A stretch of 64,000 nucleotides of DNA from Plumapathes pennacea (taxonomy: Eukaryota; Cnidaria; Anthozoa; Antipatharia; Myriopathidae): the NCBI GenBank assembly GCA_964036295.1, contig OZ038467.1, forward strand, positions 1,059,501 through 1,123,500, in the 5' to 3' direction. The translations under genes were made by a program, and so were the position numbers. Position 1 is the stretch's first letter; each line of letters begins with the position of its first letter. Shown here piece after piece: positions 50,637-60,097 of the stretch. The notes beneath the pieces are model-generated. The model made no database searches and had not been told where the DNA came from. It saw only the letters and a program-made list of their open reading frames with translations.

Positions 50637-53600
50637 CTGAACAGCCAATGATACACAGCACTCTCTCAGCCCAAACACAATTATTAATGGCAGATCTTTT
50701 TATCAACAACCGGAAGTTGAAATGTCTGTGTGACACAGGAGCAGAAGTGAATCTTTTACCTGCTGAGTTTGCAGAGAAACACTGTTTTTCCCTTACTCCT
50801 GTCAGTGGAGTTCAACCTGTCAGTGTAGATCAGACCCCTGTTCGCTGTTTAGGGGTCACAACCGCAACCATCCATGTTGCTCAAACAAAGAGACTTGAAC
50901 ATGTGAAGTTTTATGCAGTTAAGGGCATCGAATATGGAATTCTGAGTTTTCCCCTGCTGAGTCAGCTTGGGGCAAACATTGACTGTGCTGCAAGAACCAT
51001 TCAAATTGACAATATTATCATGAACAATATGGAACCCTGCCCCACAACAGCAACGTTGACAACAGCAAAGGTATGCAAAGTACGATTAATGGAATCAACA
51101 GTAATCCACCCAGGACAAGAACGATTCCTGTTCACTCGTTTGGATGATACTGCTACAACCACTCCCTTCACTGGAGTGGTAGAACCTACTCCCGAGTTTG
51201 TGGGTCGCACAGGCTTAGCAGTCGCAGCAGTTAAAGTGCAAGAAGGTCAGACACATATTCCCATATGTGTCACAAATGTTTGGGATCACCCCATCAAAGT
51301 TTGGAGGTGCCAGGCAGTGGCAGAACTCTTTGAAGTCCAAGATGTTCCTACAGAGAATGCCGCTGAAGCGACAGTTCATTGCCCCCCCTCAGAAACACCT
51401 GCATATGATCCACTGGAAGATATACAGTTAGGTGTGAATTTGTCTGAAGAGCAGACTTCTCAAATGAAATCCTTCTTGCGGAAGAATGCAGATGTGTTTG
51501 AATCACCGGGGAACCAAGGCCTCACAAATACCATTCATCATCGCATTGATTCTTCAGGACCCCCAATAAACTGCCCTCCAAGGCGTCTCCCATTGGGAAG
51601 TGTTGAAGAGGTGAACAAGAAAGTTGACATGTTACATCAAGAAGGGAAGATTGAACCATCACATTCTCCGTGGGCATTTCCAATCGTGCCAGTCAAAAAG
51701 AAAGATGGAACTGTCCGCATCTGTGTAGACTACAGACCCTTGAATAAAGTAACAAAACCAGACTCCTTTCCAACTGGAAATATTCAGGACTGTTTAAACA
51801 AACTGAACGATGCCAACTACTTCAGCACCATTGACTTGGCACAAGGCTACATGCAGGTTCCCCTAACACCAGAAGACAGAGAGAAGACTGCCTTTCGGTC
51901 CCCAACTGGCCTATGGCAATGGACAAGGATGCCACAAGGACTGCGGAATAGTCCAGCCACTTGGTGTCGACTCATGCAAAGAGTTTTCAACACCATTCCC
52001 CAAGACCGCCTCCTCTTGTACATGGATGACATTTGTGTTATATCCAAGACTTTTGACGAACACATCCAGAGACTGGAAGAAATTTTCAACTGTTTGAGAC
52101 AACATGGATTGAAAGTCAAGGCAAAGAAGTGTCACCTTGCCATGGATGAAGTCATCTGGCTTGGACATAGAGTGAGCAAAACAGGCATCAGCCCAGATGC
52201 AGAGAAGACGGCTGCTGTGTGTCAATGGAGTACCCTTCGAGATGTCAAGGAAGTACAGCAGTTCCTGGGTGTATGTGGTTGGTGGCGCAAGTTTATTCCT
52301 AACTACGCCCAGATCACAAAGCCTCTTTACCAGCTACTGGAGAAAGACAAGGTTGAGTGGAATGATCAAGTGGACACAGCCTTCCAGAAACTCAAGCATT
52401 GTCTTACCACTGCACCAGTACTTGCTCACCCGGACCCAGACAAGAAGTTCCTGGTCACAACGGATGCCTCCAATGTAGCAATTGGCGGTGCCCTACTGCA
52501 AGAAGACAACACTGGCCAACTACGCCCAATCGCTTACTTCAGCAGAGCTCTGTCAAAGCGAGAACGGGGATACTCAACGTATGACAGAGAGGCCATTGCC
52601 ATACGGGACACTATACAGCACTTCAGACATTACCTGCTTGGAAATCAGTTCGTTTTGAAGACAGATCACAAACCACTTCTCTACCTGAGAGAAATGAAGG
52701 ACCCGTATGGTCGACGTGGGAGACTGCTGACGGACATCGAAGAATATGATTTCATCATCCAGCACATTGATGGCACACAGAACACCCTTGCAGATGCTTT
52801 GAGTCGTCTTGGCTTCGACAAACATGAAGAACAAAGGTCACCTCAGAAACTGGTCCAAGATAAGACTTGTCAAACAGAGAAAATTGAGGGAAATGCCAGC
52901 CCTCAAATGGACGAAACAGAAGCCAATTCATTGCCAGAATTTCAGCCAACACCAGTACATGTACGGAACATAAGTCCATCTGAGACAGATTCACTGGGGC
53001 AACCAACATTTGACATAAAGGAACTTCAGAGAAATGATGAAGACATCACCCAGGTTTTCACATGGTTCGACAGTCCCAACAATCTTCTCAGACCCTCAGA
53101 GATCGAGAGCCGCACTCTGAGAACATTGCATCGAGAGTTCCAAAACAAAAAACTCCTGGTGATCGATGGAATTCTGTACCGGACATATCAGAGTCCTGGA
53201 AGAAACAATGTCCACCACCAAATAGTTCTGCCAAAGAGTTGCACCAAGAAAATATTCCAGGAACTACATGATGAATTGTGCCACATGGGATATCAGAAAA
53301 CCCTCTGCAGAGCTCGGACGAGGTACTATTGGCCAGGAATGACATCTGATATTGACAGATGGTGCAAAGAGTGCAACATCTGCCAACGGAGACAAGGTCC
53401 CACTCCAAGAAGGCGTGCTTTCCTACGGCAGATGGTGGTTACTCGTCCAGGAGAAGTTGTCCATGCTGACCTGCTTGAACTACCTAAGACAGCCAGTGGC
53501 AACAAGTATGTGTTAGCATTGATGGATGCATTCACAAAGTTTGTGAACCTGTACCCTGTACAGAACCAACGAGCCGACACTATTGCAGATGTTATTTTCC

Positions 53601-54553
53601 ACCAGTACATGCCGGAGCATGGAGTCATCACACAGTTACATACTGATCAAGGTGGATCCTTTGATGCTAAATTGGTGCGAGAAGTATGTGAAAGCCTCCA
53701 GATTAGGAAGACAAGAACAACAGGCTACCATCCACAGTCTAATGGACTGATTGAAAGGTTCAATCGAACTGTCATAGCTATGATTGCCAAACACACGGAA
53801 GAGCATCCAGACGACTGGGACAAACAGTTAGGGTTCATTGCTATGACATACAACTCAGTTGACCATGACAGTACTGGTTACACACCTTTCTTCCTCTCAC
53901 GTGGTAGGGAAATGCGGCTGCCTGTGGATCTTATGATTACGGTGGATCCCCCTAACCATCTGCCGTACAGCTCTGCCACCAGCTATGCAAGGAATCTCAA
54001 GAAGGTTTTGCGGGATGCCTTTGAAGTAGCCAACAGAAATTTGGATGGAGCACGGAAACGACAGAAACATGGGTATGACAAGTGGGCCAAAGAACATGCA
54101 TACTCTGTAGGAGCTCGTGTTTGGCTGTTAGATCCAACAGTGCGCAAAGGTCGAGCAAACAAAACTGTACTCCCTTGGGTAGGACCCTACATCGTCAAAA
54201 AGCGATTTGACGACAGGGGCGACATTGGTGTGACCTACAGAATTAAGTTGGAAGGAGGAAAGAGAAGATTAATAGTTCACTATGATCGGTTGAAACCGTG
54301 TTTCGGCACTCAAAACACCACAGATGAGAGAAGTGGGAACCACCGAGGACAGGATGTATGCTCAATAGAGGTTCCAGAAGGAGGAGCACAAGTAACTGTC
54401 CATCTTGATGGTGGCCCTGATGCAACGATCGATACAGGACCCCCAGAACCCGCAGACATCAGGATACCAAATCCGACCAGATGTACAGAACAGAGGACAC
54501 GCAGTGGGAGACAGATCCACATCCCTCGCAGATATGAACAATTTGAATTATAA
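50594..54553 (+). CDS. pol: Ty3 Pol polyprotein (protease, reverse transcriptase, RNase H, integrase)
   Basis: One open frame of about 1315 codons in -1 phase to gag, with no usable start of its own. It is read as a Gag-Pol fusion through the slippery site at 50600. Domains in order: aspartic protease CLCDTGAEVNLLP near residue 50; RT with VRICVDYRPLNKVT, FSTIDLAQGYMQVPL and LLYMDDICVIS near 380-490; RNase H with TTDASNVAIGGALLQ, YSTYDREA and KTDHKPL; integrase zinc finger HX3H...CX2C (ELCHMGYQKT, CKECNICQRR); catalytic D,D,E (HADLLELP, LHTDQGGSFD, GYHPQSNGLIERFNR). A GPY/F module WVGPYIV lies near the C terminus. No stop or frameshift was seen. Confidence 0.95.
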   Translation: MSFKQERAEREETVTEQPMIHSTLSAQTQLLMADLFINNRKLKCLCDTGAEVNLLPAEFAEKHCFSLTPVSGVQPVSVDQTPVRCLGVTTATIHVAQTKRLEHVKFYAVKGIEYGILSFPLLSQLGANIDCAARTIQIDNIIMNNMEPCPTTATLTTAKVCKVRLMESTVIHPGQERFLFTRLDDTATTTPFTGVVEPTPEFVGRTGLAVAAVKVQEGQTHIPICVTNVWDHPIKVWRCQAVAELFEVQDVPTENAAEATVHCPPSETPAYDPLEDIQLGVNLSEEQTSQMKSFLRKNADVFESPGNQGLTNTIHHRIDSSGPPINCPPRRLPLGSVEEVNKKVDMLHQEGKIEPSHSPWAFPIVPVKKKDGTVRICVDYRPLNKVTKPDSFPTGNIQDCLNKLNDANYFSTIDLAQGYMQVPLTPEDREKTAFRSPTGLWQWTRMPQGLRNSPATWCRLMQRVFNTIPQDRLLLYMDDICVISKTFDEHIQRLEEIFNCLRQHGLKVKAKKCHLAMDEVIWLGHRVSKTGISPDAEKTAAVCQWSTLRDVKEVQQFLGVCGWWRKFIPNYAQITKPLYQLLEKDKVEWNDQVDTAFQKLKHCLTTAPVLAHPDPDKKFLVTTDASNVAIGGALLQEDNTGQLRPIAYFSRALSKRERGYSTYDREAIAIRDTIQHFRHYLLGNQFVLKTDHKPLLYLREMKDPYGRRGRLLTDIEEYDFIIQHIDGTQNTLADALSRLGFDKHEEQRSPQKLVQDKTCQTEKIEGNASPQMDETEANSLPEFQPTPVHVRNISPSETDSLGQPTFDIKELQRNDEDITQVFTWFDSPNNLLRPSEIESRTLRTLHREFQNKKLLVIDGILYRTYQSPGRNNVHHQIVLPKSCTKKIFQELHDELCHMGYQKTLCRARTRYYWPGMTSDIDRWCKECNICQRRQGPTPRRRAFLRQMVVTRPGEVVHADLLELPKTASGNKYVLALMDAFTKFVNLYPVQNQRADTIADVIFHQYMPEHGVITQLHTDQGGSFDAKLVREVCESLQIRKTRTTGYHPQSNGLIERFNRTVIAMIAKHTEEHPDDWDKQLGFIAMTYNSVDHDSTGYTPFFLSRGREMRLPVDLMITVDPPNHLPYSSATSYARNLKKVLRDAFEVANRNLDGARKRQKHGYDKWAKEHAYSVGARVWLLDPTVRKGRANKTVLPWVGPYIVKKRFDDRGDIGVTYRIKLEGGKRRLIVHYDRLKPCFGTQNTTDERSGNHRGQDVCSIEVPEGGAQVTVHLDGGPDATIDTGPPEPADIRIPNPTRCTEQRTRSGRQIHIPRRYEQFEL
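50600..50672 (+). promoter_or_regulatory. -1 programmed ribosomal frameshift signal between gag and pol
   Basis: The heptamer T TTA AAC (50600-50606) lies in exact gag register (codons TTA, AAC). A 6-nt spacer is followed by GGGCTGAGAGAG (50613-50624), which pairs perfectly with CTCTCTCAGCCC (50661-50672): a 12-bp stem with a 36-nt loop. Gag stops at 50634-50636, inside the loop. Known -1 sites have this architecture. A pseudoknot is possible but not shown. Confidence 0.85.
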
Positions 54554-54568
54554 ATTGTACAACAGACT

Positions 54569-54584
54569 GAAAGAGAGGGAGTAG
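54569..54584 (+). other. Polypurine tract of the Ty3 element
   Basis: GAAAGAGAGGGAG(TAG) lies directly before the 3' LTR. This is the usual plus-strand priming site. Confidence 0.8.
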
Positions 54585-54704
54585 TGTAGGAGACTGGGTC
54601 CGAACTTAGCGCGCACGCGCAATCAGGGTTGAGATTTCGGAGCACATGGAGAAATCGAGATAACAGTGTTGTGTTAGGAATAAAGACCGTTTACCTTTGT
54701 TATA
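54585..54704 (+). repeat. 3' LTR, 120 bp
   Basis: Identical by eye to the 5' LTR. Followed by the TATG target duplication. Confidence 0.95.
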
Positions 54705-54708
54705 TATG

Positions 54709-57373
54709 CTGCTCGGTCCAATGAAAATTTGTATTCCTATGAACAGAAAAACCGGCGAAAAGGAAAACTCAGTTCACATAGAAATTAAAATAACCCGGTC
54801 ACCGTAGTACTGCGTGTACGTTCGTTCATTTGTACATTTATATTGCGGCATGTGAAATGTAACTACGCGCTTTTGACGAAAACAAGGGTAAAGGTCATCG
54901 GCGGCGGCAGAGCAAGTCGCAAGGGGTTCCAAAAGGCACAACAGGAAAGATTTATTGTATTTGGCATGATTCACTTACATGTTTTTCCTCTCCGGGGCTG
55001 CAGTGCCGTCCATCTTGATATTCCCTAGCGAAGGAGAATTCAGCACTTTTATTATGACAGAAAAGGCTTTGGAATCGTCGTATAAACTTCCTATTTTGCG
55101 ACCTATTTTACGAAACCTTTCCAGTCCCCGGTTCTGCTTTATACGAATGTGTTACCAGGTGTTTACTCGCTACTCGTTCATTCCGTATACGTCGATTCGT
55201 CTATTTCAGACTAAAATACTTGAAAATGATACCCTACGCTTCCCCTCTACCCACCTTTCGCGAAGCCACATAAGTCATCTTCATGCTCTGGTTTGAACTT
55301 CGAATGTAAGGCCAAAGGAAAAAAAACTGATTTTCTGTCACAATTGATGTTTCAGGCGTTCGATTTTTCCGACAACAACAACCGAGACACGCGACGCAAG
55401 CTATCTGAATAAACGAGGCGGAATTTCCGGCGGGGTTGCTCCGGGGTATCCCCCCTGTAATTTCACTGTAACAAATGTATGGTAATTAATTATGGCTTTC
55501 TGGACAGGGCAAATTTGTGAAAGTTTCACAAACAAAACTGGATAACCTAGACCAGTGATGACGGACTTACGCAAGTTGGAGAACATTTTAAGAAACATTT
55601 TTCCGGATTGCAATTGCATGTTGTGTGTATATACGTGCTCTTGTCAGGCTTATCGGCAAACCCTGTGGTCTTTCAATATTGTGTCACTCCGGAAACTTAA
55701 TTTCAAACCTACGTATGTCAACAGTAACCAAATTATGGGCCTGAATTATACATTATCACGTTGTTATCAATAAAGATTTAAGATTCCGAAAAGCCAATCA
55801 GCTATGTTCTGGCAATTTGATGTTTACCAGCCGACATTTTATAAATACAGTTCGATTTAACGGGGTAAATTTTAGGGAAAATAAAAATAGTTCGAATTAG
55901 CGGGGGAGTTCAAATTAACAGAGTTCGAGTTAGCTGATAGTAAATGCCTGTAAAAAATTAGGGTCAAATCCAGGGGAAACTGGATTTAGTTCGAATTAGC
56001 GGGGGAGTTCAAATTAACAGAGTTCGAGTTAGCTGATAGTAAATGACTGTAAAAAATTAGGGTCGAATCCAGGGGAAACTGGATTTAGTTCGAATTAGCG
56101 GGGAAGTTCAAATTAACAGAGTTAGAGTTAGCCGATAGTAAATGACTGTAAAAAATTAGGGTCAAATCCAGGGGAAACTGGATTTAGTTCGAATTAGCGG
56201 GGGAGTTCAAATTAACAGAGTTCGAGTTAGCTGATAGTAAATGAATGTAAAAAATTAGGGTCAAATCCAGGGGAAACTGGATTTAGTTCGATTAGCGGGT
56301 AGTTCGAATTAACCGAGTTCGAAATAGCGGGGTTCTACTGTCTTAAACCTTACTTGTGGTTTGTGGCGTCTTTCTTGACAATTTTAGGGGGTTTGGGTTT
56401 TCGTCGCGGTCGGCTAGCAGGCAGGCAACCGTCGTCACAACTCATCGCAAGAATTTTCCCACTCCTGCGAGGCGCCTGCCCAACAGCTTCGGGTATGCGA
56501 GACACATCGCAGTTATTAAGACGAAAGCGCTACGGATGAAAAGCTATGGGGGACGGAGACTACGGGAGCTCATAATGTGGTCCAGGGTCTCACAAAAACA
56601 CCCACCCCAAAATAACTTCTTCACTCTTACAAAGGACCAACGCTGGAAAGGTCAGTCAACATTATTCTTTTACGGTGCAGCTTATTATCAACATTAACCT
56701 TTCGTTCGTTCATACATTCTACGTTCTATCACTATAAACCGACGCGGGCCAAAACGACATCCCGCAAGGTCAATGGGCTCGTTGCACGCGAACTGGCACG
56801 AGCTTCAAAACGAGGCTGACCTGGCAAAACTGAGAATATTACCTTGGAAATTTGTGCATGCAACTCCCCAAATGAGACCTGTGCATCTCTTCTGAGGACG
56901 CCTTGGTGCTTTAGAGCGAAAGGAAACTCTTGTTCCATGTCTGGCGAATTAATTTCGTGCCAGGTTAGCCTCGCTTTGAATCCAAGATGGCGGAACCGTG
57001 CAAAGAGCCTATAGTACGTCATTACAAGTCCTGCTTTTATTGTTCTGAATCGCTCAGTTTTTACAAATTCGTCATCCAATAATCGATTATACTGGCATGT
57101 AAGCATTGCCTTGTTCACCGTCGGCTTGAACTGCGAGGAGTCGTAAATTCCGATGAGCCGTACTGAAAGAAAGTAACCAATTTCCACAAAAGGGGAAAAT
57201 CAACGAAAGTTTTTGGCGCGAAAATAAACTAAGTTTGAATTTTCGCAATACCACCTTATTCAGTATCCCCTGTCATTTTTGCAGTCCAACTCCTCATCGG
57301 CTGTTCCATATATATATTTTTACTCAATGCACCTTTTCCGTTTGCGAGCTGTTCATCGCTTGGGCCGTACCCG
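54709..57373. other. Repeat-rich intergenic region left of TANGO2 copy B
   Basis: Holds the unfilled duplicate block (55420-55900), a 99-bp tandem array, and a stretch at 56714-57060 sharing 'cattctacgtt.tatcacta' and 'cgacatc.cgcaa' words with 40727-40780. A 151-codon minus-strand frame (56732-57187) lies in the latter. It has no domain I recognise and part of it is repeat sequence, so I do not call a gene. Confidence 0.55.
55889..56343. repeat. 99-bp tandem repeat, about 4.6 copies
   Basis: Units begin 'agttcgaattagcggg' at 55889, 55988, 56087, 56186 and 56285, giving a constant 99-bp period with few differences. The array ends in GTTCTACTGTC, related to the dispersed GTTCTACTGTAG family. 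Confidence 0.93.
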
Positions 57374-59638
57374 TCAGTTATCAACTGTCTGTGTCTCGAT
57401 GTCAAACTCGTGCGTGTTGACCAGCCACTCTGCTTGGTCTGGATGAACGCTTCCTTCTGCCATCGTCCGTTCTACAAATGTCACGTGACCCTTTGCATCA
57501 ACAAGGATAACTGTGTTGGTTCTGTGAAATAAAAAGGAGATTGTTTACACCAGAGACAAATTGGAAATTGGCTGATGAACTATCGATTCTCACTACGGCA
57601 CTCATACATTTTCTTTTTTCCTCGCCTCCCGTTTTCCCAAGAACTCGCGTCAATCTCCCACTTCCGCGCTTGGTTTCCCGCTCTATCGAGAACTTACATC
57701 AATCTCCCGCTTCTGCGCCTGCTTTCCCAATCTCCCGCCTCCGCGCTTCGTCTTCCGCGAACTCACGCTTATCTCTTGTGCTCTAAATTCCAGCTTGCCA
57801 ATCTATCCCCACCCCGACCCACAGAAAGCTCCGCTCTTTGACTGACTGGGGCCCAGACCCCTAGCCTGAATCTCTGGGTCGAAAATATGTCGAGGTTGTC
57901 ATCTGTGCTCAAAGCACATAGTTATGTGCTAGTGTGTGATGTATATAGTACCTTGTGCCATAGTAAAAGCCATTACAGATGACAAACAGTGCTCGACAGC
58001 CATCCAAGTATTCAGTTGGACATTGTTGGTCATGTGGACCTATAAAACAACTGTCATCTTCCCCTGGAAAATGCCTGTGCACAACAAGGTAGAAAAAAGT
58101 CTTATTATTTAGATATTCAAATCCACAGTGCACCAAAGGCAGAGTGTGAGTGGGGGCTAGAAAGAGGAAAGAGAGCATTAATGATGTATTCTACATAAAC
58201 CTCTCTCTGTTACTGACACTTTTAATAAAGGTTTGCTAATGTTGTGATTGTCAGTAATGTTATACCATGCAATAACTTGTTGATGTTCAAATTATTGTCT
58301 CACAAATTCTGTCGCAGTCATACCTTGCTCTTTCATTCAGCAGATCATCCATCAGTTTGTCAATCAACTCTTGTTTTGCTTCTGAAGTTTCCATTATTTC
58401 TGTAAACCTTTGTCTTCCATAAACAACTTTAGGCCATGGGAAATCCAACACTCTGTTTGAAAGCACATATGTTCCAGGATTCTGCAGCATTTGTACTGTC
58501 TTATCTTCAACATTGCAGTACCATCCAACTTGGGATTTGTTTTCTAGTGAAACCTTGCCAACCAGCAAGTTAAAACCATTATATTGATCACCTTCAGTTC
58601 TAACACTTTCCAAATAATCAGCAACATTTCCATTCTGCTTGAGATAGTCGATGACTAAACTGCCTCGCCCTTTCTTGTTTGGGTCATTAAATTCAGGTGC
58701 TTGTCTGTAGTTGGTCAGAGCACCAAATGAACCATCTTTAGACATTCCAAGCCATGTGCCTCCAGACTTCCCCGCTGTAAGATCCATTCCTAAGATACAG
58801 TAACCAAAGTTAACCTTTTTGCTACCAAGCTCAGAATAGAAGTTCTCCTAACAAAACTGAATGCGAGTGATAGAGTAAGTAAAATATGGTATGTGTCATT
58901 CATTGGCGACCTCCTAGCAGGGTCCTTTTCTGGGAAACACTTACTCACTTGGTGAAATTAACACACGAGTAGGTCTCTGAGTCAAAACTTTGCATTGAAA
59001 GACTGGAGTTAGAAGAAACCTGGAAAATGCAACTGTCTCACGAGAAATACCAAGCTCCTCTTCAAAACGAAGGGATCAAGCATGAGCTAGTTCATACAGA
59101 TAGCAACCAAATGTATGTCAGAGTAATGAATCAAACCCAAGAGCAACATCTCTCCCCCTGCCCCGCCCCACCCCCCATACCCTGGGCACACCCTGGACTA
59201 TCTCAACCAAGTTCATTTTCAAGGGAGATGGGATGATTATGTTCAAGTTAACAGGAGTTTGAGAAACCGAGTTCAGGATAACAGAGTTCTACTGTAGATT
59301 GACTAAATGCTGGTCAGCGGTTGCAAAGCTAAATGATACCATCATTATTTTGATCACGGCATACAAAATTTTCAAAAAGTAAAGTGCCAGGGTGAATACA
59401 GGGGATAGGGGGTTGTGGAGGGGTGGTGAACGTCACAGACATGAGGCGAAGGTTTAGATAATTACGCCGCAAAAAAGCACATCTTAATTTTCATCTTACC
59501 ACCAACTAATTTTTCATTCCAATGAAAGCCTGCCGTCGCTGTTGGTCTGTTATAAAGTTCATCTCTATTGGAAGCAGCGATCAGTCTGTAACCGCCAGGT
59601 TCTGGGTTGTCACAGACATAGAGGAAAAGGATACACAT
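57374..59638 (-). CDS. TANGO2: TANGO2-like protein, copy B
   Basis: Four exons: 59500-59638, 58324-58789, 57952-58074, 57374-57521; total 876 nt, 291 aa, same intron positions and phases as copy A. MCILFLYVCDNP and GGYRLIAASNRDELYNRP give the NRDE start. The C terminus ends FDIETQTVDN, where copy A ends FDIETQTNCKLM. Exon 2 differs from copy A at about 5 of 466 bases, exon 1 at about 16 of 139 and exon 3 at about 18 of 123 by eye. Introns are short and lack the Penelope insertion. Its start codon faces rabaptin across 459 bp, so the two probably share a divergent promoter. Confidence 0.92.
59195..59297. repeat. Dispersed repeat of the 'GTTCTACTGTAG' family
   Basis: Words 'gttcaagttaacagg', 'gagaaaccgagttcagg' and final GAGTTCTACTGTAG match the copies near 4136 and 56300. 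It lies in TANGO2 copy B intron 1. Confidence 0.55.
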
Positions 59639-60097
59639 CTTGTACTGTCTGTCGAACGAGTGCCTAAACAAACAAAGTCTCGCGAGCGGCCAGGGACCTG
59701 TTTATACACACGAAGTAGAAAACTCAAATACTATGTGAACCTGCGATACACTCAGATCCTGAACGAGGCTATGTTCTCCCAGGGAGTATATCCAGTTCCA
59801 GGCCTTTTTCCTTTACCACTTTGCAAAGAAAACTGTTTTGTTATTGAGGAAAAATGATATACGTTCTGAAGGTTGTTGTGGACAACAGTTTTACATATTT
59901 TTCGCCAGTGGCTACCAATAAAATACTCACGACACTTACGTTTATCGACTTTATCCATCCCCTCCCCCCAAACAAATGATGCAGCAAAAAAAGACTGTGT
60001 ACGAGCGCGTGAGAGTGAGGCTTGGGAAACCAAGATGGCGATCGCCAGTGTTTTCATTCTCGGAATACGAACGAAGAGATTGCTTTAAGAGCTCACT
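59639..60097. promoter_or_regulatory. Divergent TANGO2 copy B / rabaptin promoter
   Basis: 459 bp between two start codons pointing outward. An AAGATGGCGATCG YY1-type word lies at about 60032-60044, near the expected rabaptin transcription start. No TATA box was recognised. Confidence 0.5.

Larger units (their letters stand above)
49496..54704 (+). mobile_element. Complete Ty3-type LTR retrotransposon (5.2 kb)
   Basis: Two 120-bp LTRs identical by eye, a 4-bp target duplication TATG (49492-49495 and 54705-54708), intact gag and pol frames, and a purine tract before the 3' LTR. A possible primer-binding site starts TGGTGGCAACGG at 49617, two bases after the 5' LTR; the tRNA was not assigned. 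Domain order PR-RT-RH-IN places it in the Ty3/gypsy superfamily. There is no env frame and no chromodomain. Intact frames and identical LTRs suggest a recent, possibly still mobile copy. Confidence 0.95.

Noticed and set aside
56732..57187. 151-codon minus-strand frame as a gene
   Set aside because: Part is repeat sequence shared with 40.7 kb and no domain was recognised.
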